Positions 25,095 through 32,673 of a stretch of 64,000 nt of DNA are shown piece after piece. Positions within the stretch are counted from its first letter, which is position 1; each line of letters opens with the position of its first letter. The notes beneath the pieces were generated by a model. The model worked only from the letters and a program-made list of their open reading frames with translations, ran no database searches and was not told where the DNA came from. The position numbers and the translations under genes were made by a program. The DNA lies in NCBI GenBank assembly GCA_045538835.1, contig JAZQEF010000011.1, forward strand, positions 124,001 to 188,000. Reading direction: 5' to 3'. Origin of the DNA: RGIG6165 sp045538835 (GTDB taxonomy: Bacteria > Bacillota > Clostridia > Oscillospirales > Feifaniaceae).

Positions 25095-25125
25095 AAAAAG
25101 AGAGGAGAATATCTCCTCTCTTTTT
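25095..25125. terminator. Bidirectional terminator between the CapD-like and MATE genes
   Basis: A 14-bp perfect stem AAAAAGAGAGGAGA (25095-25108 with 25112-25125), loop ATA. The genes converge on it. Confidence 0.88.
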
Positions 25126-26527
25126 ACACCTTGATATATTTCCATTTTTCAAGATTGAATCTGTATCGCAGGAAGCAGTATCTGAAAATCATATCACAGG
25201 ACATAAGGCACCAAAGCACAAAAAGATCGTTAAAGATCAGAACGGCGATTACCGTAGATACCGGTCTTATAATACATATGCCGATAAAGTTTGAAATGGC
25301 AGTGCTTTTGGTGTCTCCTGCGCCTCGCAGAGTACCTGCAAAAATTACCTGCCGCTGCTGGAAAAACTGCATAACGGTCATCGGAATCAGTGATGTTGAT
25401 GCCAGTTGAATAACATATGATTCATCGGAAAAGAAAGTCGGGATAATATTTCTGCAGCATAGTATGATGATTGCCGTAATAATCGCGGACACGAGAGCGC
25501 ATTTCTGGGAAAGTTTGCAAAACATCTCCGAAATGTCGCTTCGTTTCTTCCCGAGATTCTGACCGACAAGAGTTGTCGTTGCAACGGCAAGACCGTCCCC
25601 CAAATTGTATGTAAAGGAAATCACCTGATTAACGATGCTGTGTGCGGCAAACTCATCGGTTCCAAGCCGTGCAACCAGTTTTGCAACAAAGAAGAAGCCT
25701 ATTCTTATGCACAACTGCTCTATAAGTGAATTTGAACTTATGCGGAGTATAGGAGGGAATGTATCTGCGGTTGGAACAAAAGAATCCTTAAAAGATAAGC
25801 GAAGAAAACTCTTTTTGCTCAGAATGGAACGCAGAGCAATGATAAAACCTACGACAAATCCTATTCCCGATGCAAGGGCAGCCCCTGCAACCTCAAGTCT
25901 GGGGAAGCCGAAATGCCCTTCGATAAGAAGATAGTTCAAAATAATATTTACGACGTTTGCAGACACATTGGTGACAAGGGTTGTCCTCGTCTCACCGACG
26001 CCTCTGAGTGCTGCATTTATTGTGAGCATAAGAGCACGGAATACAAGGAATGAACAGAGTATACTGAAATAAGCGGAACCGGAGTCAAGCGTTTCTCCCG
26101 GGATAGCGCCTGCAAATTTTATCAGCGGCCTTGAAATGGATATCATTAACACTGAAATTAAAAGCGCAACAAAAAAACAAACAAAAAGAGATTGACGTAA
26201 AGCACGGGCAGCACCGTTTTTATCGCCTTGTCCCTTGCGTCGCGCTACCGTTGCGGTAACACCTGTGTTAAGGGCAAGGAAAAAAGAGAGGGAAATTAAA
26301 TTGGGCTGAGCGCACAGACCGACCGACGATATCGCATAACTGCCGAGATTCCCCACCATCATAAGGTCTATTGCACTTATGAGAGATGCAAAACAAAGTT
26401 CAATTATACTCGGAATTGCAATGCGCAGGAAGTTGCCAAGAGCATTTTTTGTATCGGGAAATTCCCCCAAATGCTTGTCCGGCGGTATCATGAAAGATGA
26501 ATTTTTGTATTTTTGTAAAGCGACCAT
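25124..26527 (-). CDS. MATE-family efflux transporter
   Basis: 467 residues with about twelve membrane helices in two similar halves, the MATE layout. Starts with a ~27-residue polar leader, then LGNFLRIAIPSIIELCFASLISAIDLMMVGNLG, the standard first-helix pattern. The second half has RISSNSLIEQLCIRIGFFFVAKL and NLGDGLAVATTTLVGQNLG. Family members export drugs, flavins or metabolites by Na+ or H+ exchange; substrate unknown. The start codon follows GGAGGGAGAAA. Confidence 0.88.
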   Translation of the reverse strand: MVALQKYKNSSFMIPPDKHLGEFPDTKNALGNFLRIAIPSIIELCFASLISAIDLMMVGNLGSYAISSVGLCAQPNLISLSFFLALNTGVTATVARRKGQGDKNGAARALRQSLFVCFFVALLISVLMISISRPLIKFAGAIPGETLDSGSAYFSILCSFLVFRALMLTINAALRGVGETRTTLVTNVSANVVNIILNYLLIEGHFGFPRLEVAGAALASGIGFVVGFIIALRSILSKKSFLRLSFKDSFVPTADTFPPILRISSNSLIEQLCIRIGFFFVAKLVARLGTDEFAAHSIVNQVISFTYNLGDGLAVATTTLVGQNLGKKRSDISEMFCKLSQKCALVSAIITAIIILCCRNIIPTFFSDESYVIQLASTSLIPMTVMQFFQQRQVIFAGTLRGAGDTKSTAISNFIGICIIRPVSTVIAVLIFNDLFVLWCLMSCDMIFRYCFLRYRFNLEKWKYIKV

Positions 26528-26616
26528 TTTCTCCCTCCTGACACGTATTTTACATTATCAAGCACATTATAGCACCGTTGGGATTAAAAGCAACATTAAG
26601 TTCATATAAAATTAAC

Positions 26617-26645
26617 TTGTTAAATATATATCGGAAATGTATAAT
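26617..26645 (+). promoter_or_regulatory. Promoter for the PAP2 phosphatase gene
   Basis: TTGTTA (26617-26622), 17-base spacer, TATAAT (26640-26645), 20 bases before the ATG. Confidence 0.6.
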
Positions 26646-26665
26646 GAAATACAGAGGTGAACTTA

Positions 26666-27517
26666 ATGTTTGTAGGTGTAACCGAGTTTTTATCAAATGT
26701 GTTCCCCGATTTTGTCGTACGCTTCTTTGAGGTGTTCACAATGCTCGGCGAACAGTATGTACTGATAGCCTTTATGGGTCTCTTTTATTGGTGCATAGAT
26801 AAAAAAAGAGGACAGTTTATTGTCCTTTGTGCCGTATCATCACTCTGCCTTAACAATTTTACAAAAAATATTTTCGGGGTTAAAAGACCTTTTGAAGTAT
26901 CAGATAAGGTCAGGGTGACAAGAAAAAACACTGCGACGGGACACTCATTTCCGAGCGGACATACGCAGAATGCTGCGACGGCGGCTTTTTCTGCAGTGAA
27001 AGGCAGTAAGAGCAGAGCGGCATATATTGTTGCTGTTGTATATGTTCTGCTTATAGGGTTGTCACGGCTCGTGCTCGGCGTGCACTATATCACAGATGTT
27101 ATCGGCGGAATCCTGTTTGCATTTGTCGGAATTTATATAGCGCAGTGTGCAGAAAAAGTTGCGGCAAAGAAAGGGCAGGAATACTTGCTTGTTTTGTGTG
27201 CGCTGCCCGTATTGTCAATAGCATCGGTATTTATTCCGGGCGCGCAGTCACAAGACTCGCTCACCTCGGCAGGTATTGCGCTGGGCGCAATAGTCGGCGT
27301 AATCGTTGAGAGAAAATATATAGATTTTGATGTAAAGGGCGAAAAGTTCAAAAAAGTCATTAGGTTTGTTGTGGGATTTGCGCTTGTCGCGCTGACTATG
27401 TATCTGCTTAAAGCGCTTTTGCCCGAGGGCGGTGGATTCCGTGTAATCAGATATGCAATAATAGGTTTTATCGCATCGGCGGCTATACCGTATTTATTTA
27501 AAAAAATCAAACTGTGA
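26666..27517 (+). CDS. PAP2-superfamily membrane phosphatase
   Basis: 283 residues, membrane-embedded type 2 phosphatidic acid phosphatase. All three motifs are present: KNIFGVKRPF (K-x6-RP), GHSFPSGHTQNAA (SGH) and SRLVLGVHYITDVIGG (SR-x5-H-x3-D). About seven helices follow, the last ending in a Lys-rich tail. It probably dephosphorylates undecaprenyl pyrophosphate or phosphatidate. ATG at 26666 suits the AGAGGTG site better than GTG at 26657. The DUF1385 gene follows after eight bases. Confidence 0.88.
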   Translation: MFVGVTEFLSNVFPDFVVRFFEVFTMLGEQYVLIAFMGLFYWCIDKKRGQFIVLCAVSSLCLNNFTKNIFGVKRPFEVSDKVRVTRKNTATGHSFPSGHTQNAATAAFSAVKGSKSRAAYIVAVVYVLLIGLSRLVLGVHYITDVIGGILFAFVGIYIAQCAEKVAAKKGQEYLLVLCALPVLSIASVFIPGAQSQDSLTSAGIALGAIVGVIVERKYIDFDVKGEKFKKVIRFVVGFALVALTMYLLKALLPEGGGFRVIRYAIIGFIASAAIPYLFKKIKL

Positions 27518-27525
27518 GGATAAAG

Positions 27526-28500
27526 ATGTCAAAGAAAAAAACAAATTACACTTCGATAGGCGGACAGGCTCTTATCGAAGGTGTTATGATGAAGGGACCC
27601 GATAAAATCGGGATTGCCGTGCGCAGAAGTGACGGCGAGATAGTCACCAAGGTCGAAGAATATGTGCCTGTCACAAAAAAGCATAAGATACTCTCTCTGC
27701 CCATAATCAGAGGCGTTGCGAATTTTATTGCCATGATGAAGCTCGGATACTCCACTATGATGTATTCCGCTGAAGTTGCAGGCGATGAGATAATGGAGCA
27801 GGAGGAACCCTCCAAATTTGAAAAATGGATATCCGAGAAGTTTAAAATCGACATAATGGATGTCGTAATGGTAGTCGGTGTTCTGCTCGGCGTTGCGCTT
27901 GCTCTGTTTTTATTTATGTTTCTGCCTACATTTCTGACAGGGCTTTTAGGCAAACTGTTAACGCTGTCGAACACTGTCAAGACGGTTATTGAATCGTTGG
28001 TTAAAATGGCGATTTTTATCGGATATATGGCAAGTATTGCATATATCCCCGACATAAAGAGGGTATTCTCATATCACGGCGCGGAGCATAAGACGATATT
28101 CTGCTACGAGCAGGGCGGTGAACTCACACCCGAGAGCGCAAAGAATTTCAGCCGTTTCCATCCCCGCTGCGGAACGAATTTTATGACTATTACGCTTTTA
28201 CTCTCTATTCTTGTATTTATGTTTGTTGGCTGGGGCAATATCTTTTTGCGCATACTCATAAAACTCTGCTGTCTCCCTGTTATAATGGGTATATCGTATG
28301 AACTTATACGTATCGCAGGAAAATTTGACAATATCATAACCAGAATAATAAGTTTTCCCGGCATGATGATACAGAGAATTACTACCAAAGAGCCTGATGA
28401 AGAGATGCTCAAAGTGGCAATAACCGCATTCAAACTCGTTGCCCCCGAATATCAGCCGGGCGGCGAAAAGTATGAGGGAGAGAGCGTTGAGAACGAGTGA
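27526..28500 (+). CDS. DUF1385 membrane protein
   Basis: 324 residues, matching DUF1385. Hallmarks are IGGQALIEGVMMKGPDKIG at the N terminus, YHGAEHKTIFCYE near residue 185 and FHPRCGTNFM near residue 211. About four membrane helices. Function is unestablished in general. Its adjacency to prmC (release factor methylation) is common in Clostridia. ATG at 27526 follows GAGGATAAAG; its 3' end overlaps prmC. Confidence 0.85.
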   Translation: MSKKKTNYTSIGGQALIEGVMMKGPDKIGIAVRRSDGEIVTKVEEYVPVTKKHKILSLPIIRGVANFIAMMKLGYSTMMYSAEVAGDEIMEQEEPSKFEKWISEKFKIDIMDVVMVVGVLLGVALALFLFMFLPTFLTGLLGKLLTLSNTVKTVIESLVKMAIFIGYMASIAYIPDIKRVFSYHGAEHKTIFCYEQGGELTPESAKNFSRFHPRCGTNFMTITLLLSILVFMFVGWGNIFLRILIKLCCLPVIMGISYELIRIAGKFDNIITRIISFPGMMIQRITTKEPDEEMLKVAITAFKLVAPEYQPGGEKYEGESVENE

Positions 28501-29287
28501 ACTTGTAAAGAAAATGCTTGGAATGGGGCTCACCCGTCAGCAGAGTTTTGAACTTGCGTCGCATTTTTGCGGTATTGACAAAAGCGCGGTTCTGCTCGAC
28601 AGGGAAGTTGATGAAAAAACGTGTCTTGCCGCAGCTCAAGAGGCGGCGGCAGGAAAACCCATTCAGTATATTATCGGCGAGTGGGATTTCTGCGGGCGCA
28701 AGATACTCTGCCGGGAGGGAGTGCTTATTCCAAGGGAGGATACAGAAACAATTGTAGAAGTCGCAAAAAAGCACCTTACAAAGGGAGACAGTGTGCTCGA
28801 CTTATGCTGTGGAAGCGGATGTATCTCGGTTGCCCTTGCATCGTCGGGTGCAAAGGTATGTGCAGTTGATATTAATGATAAAGCAGTAGAACTCACAAAG
28901 GAAAATGCCGCTTTATGGGGCGTACAGATAAATGTGAGAAAAATGAACATACTGTCCGAAAAAATGGACAGTATGTTCGATATGATTGTATCAAATCCAC
29001 CGTACATAAGAACGTCGGAGATACGCAAACTCGACACATCGGTAAAAAAATATGAGCCGAGAAATGCGCTTGACGGCGGGGATGACGGGCTTTTGTTCTA
29101 TCGCGCGATAACAAAAGGTTTTTTTAACAACATTGCGGACGGGGGAATGCTTATTTTCGAAATAGGCTTTGACCAGCGTCATCAGGTGACTGCACTGCTT
29201 GAGGGTGCAGGATTTAAAAATGTCACGGCAGTAAAGGACTTAAACGGCAACGACAGAGTGGTTTTTGGAGTAAAACAACAAATTTAG
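28487..29287 (+). CDS. prmC: Release factor glutamine methyltransferase PrmC
   Basis: About 266 residues, SAM-dependent methylase of the GGQ glutamine in peptide chain release factors. LVKKMLGMGLTRQQSFELASHF begins the helical N-terminal domain; PIQYIIGEWDFCGRKILCREGVLIPREDTE precedes the methyltransferase fold. The SAM motif is VLDLCCGSGCISVALA (~104), and the catalytic NPPYI is in IVSNPPYIRTSE. The start is uncertain: TTG at 28487 has GGGAG at good spacing, while ATG at 28472 lacks a ribosome site. It overlaps DUF1385 by 14 bases. Confidence 0.9.
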   Translation: MRTSELVKKMLGMGLTRQQSFELASHFCGIDKSAVLLDREVDEKTCLAAAQEAAAGKPIQYIIGEWDFCGRKILCREGVLIPREDTETIVEVAKKHLTKGDSVLDLCCGSGCISVALASSGAKVCAVDINDKAVELTKENAALWGVQINVRKMNILSEKMDSMFDMIVSNPPYIRTSEIRKLDTSVKKYEPRNALDGGDDGLLFYRAITKGFFNNIADGGMLIFEIGFDQRHQVTALLEGAGFKNVTAVKDLNGNDRVVFGVKQQI

Positions 29288-29298
29288 AACAAATGTTG
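29287..29298 (+). promoter_or_regulatory. LexA-type SOS box of recA
   Basis: GAACAAATGTTG matches the Gram-positive LexA operator (GAAC-N4-GTTC) in all but the last base and overlaps the -35 element. A half-similar GAACAAGTTG follows at 29306. Confidence 0.65.
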
Positions 29299-29324
29299 CT
29301 ATTTTGAACAAGTTGTGATATAGT
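29296..29324 (+). promoter_or_regulatory. recA promoter
   Basis: TTGCTA (29296-29301), 17-base spacer, TATAGT (29319-29324), 27 bases ahead of the recA ATG and partly inside the SOS box. Confidence 0.6.
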
Positions 29325-29351
29325 AAAATAAAAATATTGGAGGGGATAATT

Positions 29352-30437
29352 ATGGCAGATAAAAAGACGGCGCTTGACACAGCGATATCACAGATAGAAA
29401 AACAGTTTGGTAAAGGTACAGTTATGAAACTGGGCGAAACGGCGGATATGAATGTTGAGTCTATCTCAACAGGTTCGCTTTCACTTGATATAGCACTGGG
29501 TATCGGCGGTGTTCCGAGAGGAAGAATTATTGAGATATACGGACCTGAATCGTCAGGTAAGACTACGGTGGCTCTCTCTGTCATTGCAGAGGCGCAGAAG
29601 ACGGGCGGTACGGCGGCGTTTATCGATGCTGAGCATGCACTTGATCCCGATTACGCGCAGGCACTCGGTGTTGACATTGCGTCACTTCTCGTTTCACAGC
29701 CCGACACGGGCGAGCAGGCTCTTGAAATAACTGAGGCGCTCGTGCGCAGCAATGCGATAGATGTCATTGTTATCGACTCTGTTGCGGCGCTTGTTCCCAA
29801 GGCTGAGATAGACGGTGAAATGGGTGATTCCCATGTCGGTCTTCAGGCAAGACTTATGTCGCAGGCGCTTCGAAAACTTGCAGGTGTTATTGCAAAGAGC
29901 AATACGGTTGCGATATTTATCAATCAGCTCCGTGAAAAAGTGGGTGTAATGTACGGCAATCCCGAAGTTACAACGGGCGGCCGCGCGCTCAAGTTCTACT
30001 CATCTGTAAGAATAGATATAAGAAAGACCGAGACACTCAAAAACGGTACGGAGATTTACGGCAACCGCGTGCGTGCAAAGGTCGTAAAGAATAAAGTTGC
30101 GCCTCCTTTCAAAGAGGGTGAATTTGAGATAATCTACGGCAAAGGAATATCCAAAGACGGCGAGATAATCGACATGGCTGTCAAGTTTGACATCGTGCAG
30201 AAGAGCGGCGCTTGGTTCTACTACGGCGATATCCGCTTAGGTCAGGGACGTGACAATGCAAAAAATTATCTTCTTGAGCACGATGACATTGCAAAAGAAA
30301 TTGAAAATAAACTTTATGATGCCATCAAGAATGTCGGCGGTAAGGATGTAAAAACAAATAAAACGGAAGTCAAGGAAACAGTTGTACCGGAAACAAAGGC
30401 AAAAGGCCTTGATGTTATGGCAGACGATTTTGAATAA
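29352..30437 (+). CDS. recA: Recombinase RecA
   Basis: 361 residues, strand-exchange recombinase and LexA co-protease. Walker A GPESSGKTTV is at ~66-75, AEHALDPDYAQALGVD at ~98, Walker B-like VIVIDSVAALVPKAE at ~140, and the FINQLREKVGVMYGNPEVTTGG L2 region at ~195-216. The C-terminal tail is acidic/Lys-rich. ATG at 29352 follows GGAGGGGATAATT. recX overlaps its stop codon by one base, so the two are translationally coupled. Confidence 0.98.
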   Translation: MADKKTALDTAISQIEKQFGKGTVMKLGETADMNVESISTGSLSLDIALGIGGVPRGRIIEIYGPESSGKTTVALSVIAEAQKTGGTAAFIDAEHALDPDYAQALGVDIASLLVSQPDTGEQALEITEALVRSNAIDVIVIDSVAALVPKAEIDGEMGDSHVGLQARLMSQALRKLAGVIAKSNTVAIFINQLREKVGVMYGNPEVTTGGRALKFYSSVRIDIRKTETLKNGTEIYGNRVRAKVVKNKVAPPFKEGEFEIIYGKGISKDGEIIDMAVKFDIVQKSGAWFYYGDIRLGQGRDNAKNYLLEHDDIAKEIENKLYDAIKNVGGKDVKTNKTEVKETVVPETKAKGLDVMADDFE

Positions 30438-31039
30438 TGGTTATAGAGAGCATTAAATATGTAAAAGACAACGGAGCACAAATCATAACGGACAATGATT
30501 TGTGCTTTGTCATAGATGATACGCTGGTCGTTTCGCTCTCACTTACAAAAGAAATGGAGATAGACGACACGCTTTTGGAGACGCTTGATAAGGAGTCGAA
30601 GCGCCATTTTGCAAAGGTAAAGGCATATGCCTCGCTGGCGAGGGGCGATTTTTCAAAAAAAGGTCTTGCCAGACGGCTCTGTGAAAAGGGCGCCGACAGA
30701 GAGGCGGCGGAAGAAATCGCACAGTTTATGGAGGATAAGGGGTATGTAAACGACCTCGAATATGCGAAAAGACTCTGCCGTACATACAGTATTGAAAAAC
30801 ACTTTGGCAAAAGGCGTGTCGCGCAGGAACTCTATGTAAGAGGTATTGATGGGGAGACTGCATCGCAGGCGATAGAAGAAGCCTCTCTGCCCGACCGTGA
30901 TAATATAATGCTGTTTTTTGAGGCAAAATATGCACATATGGATATTGATGATCCTAAATGCAGAAAAAAGATTGCCGATGCTCTTGCGCGTGCAGGTTAC
31001 GGCTGGGAGGATATAAGGGTATGCTTAAGCGATTTTTAA
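30437..31039 (+). CDS. recX: Regulatory protein RecX
   Basis: 200 residues, three-helix-repeat modulator of RecA filaments. An N-terminal ~55-residue beta part (IESIKYVKDNGAQIITDND) precedes the repeats: LARGDFSKKGLARRLCEKGAD, YAKRLCRTYSIEKHFGKRRVAQELYVRGI and KCRKKIADALARAGYGWEDIRVCL. Its ATG overlaps the recA stop (TAATG). The next gene starts inside its 3' end. Confidence 0.92.
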   Translation: MVIESIKYVKDNGAQIITDNDLCFVIDDTLVVSLSLTKEMEIDDTLLETLDKESKRHFAKVKAYASLARGDFSKKGLARRLCEKGADREAAEEIAQFMEDKGYVNDLEYAKRLCRTYSIEKHFGKRRVAQELYVRGIDGETASQAIEEASLPDRDNIMLFFEAKYAHMDIDDPKCRKKIADALARAGYGWEDIRVCLSDF

Positions 31040-32349
31040 ATGATTTGAAAAGACTTGTCGCTGTGCGCAGTGTCAGAGGCGAAGCCGCAGATGGAGCGCC
31101 CTACGGCACAGGCCCGAGAGAGGCGCTTGACACAGCGGCAGAAATTATAAAAGAACACGGTTTTGAGCCGCGTATAGTCGAAGATGCGGCGCTTGATTTT
31201 GACTATAACAATGCAGATACAAAACTTGCCATTCTTGCACACCTTGATGTAGTGCACGAGGGTGAAGGCTGGGATACGGATCCGTATGTAGTTATCGAAA
31301 AAGACGGCAGGTATTACGGCAGGGGCGTGTCCGATGACAAAGGGCCTGCGCTCTGTGCACTCTATGCTCTTTCACAACTCAAAGATGAGGGCGTTAAACT
31401 CAAAAACAATGTACGGATTATTTTCGGAAGCGATGAGGAGTGCGGAAGTGATGATCTACGCCGATATTTTGCCGTGAGTAAACCGCCGAAATATCTTTTT
31501 TCACCCGATGCGCAGTACCCTGTGGTAAATACCGAAAAGGGCAGAATGCATATTGAGGCTCATATTGAAAACAGGTCGGATGTTGTCGAAATCAGAGGCG
31601 GGGCTGCGGCAAACATTGTTGCAAACAGGGCGTATGCAGTAGTTAAGGGAAAGCGGTGTCACGATATAAAGACAAAGGCGGCGGACTGCGCAAAAATGAC
31701 GGGCGTAGAATTTGAATTGTCACCTACACCTGAGGGGGTTCGTATAACGGCAGTCGGAAAATCGGCGCACGCCTCTACACCGGATGAGGGAAATAATGCG
31801 ATAACTGCGCTATTACTGCTTTTATCAAAACTGGGAATGCTTAAAGAACTTTCCGATCTATTTCCTCACGGTAAGACCGACGGGGAGACATTTGGTCTTA
31901 AATGCAGAGATGAAATTTCGGGTGAATTGACAATGTCCCCCGGAATAATTGACGGTAATGAAAAGGTAGTAAAAGTGACCTGCGATGTGCGCGTACCCGT
32001 CACCAGAGATGATATATATAAAGAGGTAAAAAATAGCGGCAATATAAAAATTTGCGTAGTATCCCATACAAACGGACACCATGTTCCTGCCGACTCACCT
32101 CTTGTGAGGGCGCTTAATGATGCATTTGAGAAAATAAGCGGCAGAAAAGGAGGAACCATTGCAATCGGTGGCGGCACATATGTTCACGATATGGAAAGGT
32201 ATGGCTGTGAGGGTGTTGCTTTCGGGGCATGTCTCCCCGAGACAGACACTCATATGCACGGTGCGAATGAGTTTGCAAACAAAGACGAACTTATGATGTC
32301 GATAGAGATTTTTAAAGAGGCAATAAAAAATATTTGCGGAGTATTATAA
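31021..32349 (+). CDS. M20-family dipeptidase (PepV/Sapep-like)
   Basis: 442 residues, metal-dependent dipeptidase. Metal ligands are in LAILAHLDVVHEGEGW (~75), YGRGVSDDKGPALC (~101), FGSDEECGSDDL (Glu pair, ~137), FSPDAQYPV and the C-terminal DTHMHGANEF. An insertion carrying the lid domain lies between ~190 and 330. ATG at 31021 has GGGAGGATATAAGGGT and overlaps recX by 19 bases; the open frame upstream to 30958 is recX sequence. Cytoplasmic, probably releasing amino acids from imported dipeptides. Confidence 0.88.
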   Translation: MLKRFLNDLKRLVAVRSVRGEAADGAPYGTGPREALDTAAEIIKEHGFEPRIVEDAALDFDYNNADTKLAILAHLDVVHEGEGWDTDPYVVIEKDGRYYGRGVSDDKGPALCALYALSQLKDEGVKLKNNVRIIFGSDEECGSDDLRRYFAVSKPPKYLFSPDAQYPVVNTEKGRMHIEAHIENRSDVVEIRGGAAANIVANRAYAVVKGKRCHDIKTKAADCAKMTGVEFELSPTPEGVRITAVGKSAHASTPDEGNNAITALLLLLSKLGMLKELSDLFPHGKTDGETFGLKCRDEISGELTMSPGIIDGNEKVVKVTCDVRVPVTRDDIYKEVKNSGNIKICVVSHTNGHHVPADSPLVRALNDAFEKISGRKGGTIAIGGGTYVHDMERYGCEGVAFGACLPETDTHMHGANEFANKDELMMSIEIFKEAIKNICGVL

Positions 32350-32612
32350 TGGAAGAGAAAAAGACTTTTAATGTGGTGTCTGATGACGGCAGAGTAACGG
32401 AGTGTACTGTGCTTGCGGCATTCAAATCACCCGAAAACAACAAACATTACCTTATTTATACAGACGGATCTCTCGATGCCGCAGGAAAGACAAGGGTATT
32501 TGCATCAAGATACAGTCCTGAGCAGAAAGACTCGGGGGCACTTCTGCCCGTAACTACGGCGGAGGAGTGGAAAATGATAGAGACCGTTCTTGCAAATACG
32601 GCAGGTAATTGA
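32349..32612 (+). CDS. DUF1292 protein
   Basis: 87 residues. Short acidic N terminus then FNVVSDDGRVTECTVLAAFKSPENNKHYLIYTD, the DUF1292 pattern (YrzB family). Function unknown; conserved across Firmicutes. ATG at 32349 overlaps the upstream stop by one base (TAATGG), so it is the last gene of the recA-recX-dipeptidase run. Confidence 0.8.
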   Translation: MEEKKTFNVVSDDGRVTECTVLAAFKSPENNKHYLIYTDGSLDAAGKTRVFASRYSPEQKDSGALLPVTTAEEWKMIETVLANTAGN

Positions 32613-32636
32613 CTTTATAAGTTAATATGATAAAAT
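32609..32636 (+). promoter_or_regulatory. Promoter for the GLUG-repeat gene
   Basis: TTGACT (32609-32614, overlapping the DUF1292 stop), 16-base spacer, TAAAAT (32631-32636). Confidence 0.6.
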
Positions 32637-32673
32637 TTAAGTAGAAAATATCCATTTAGGGAGGAATATGTCT

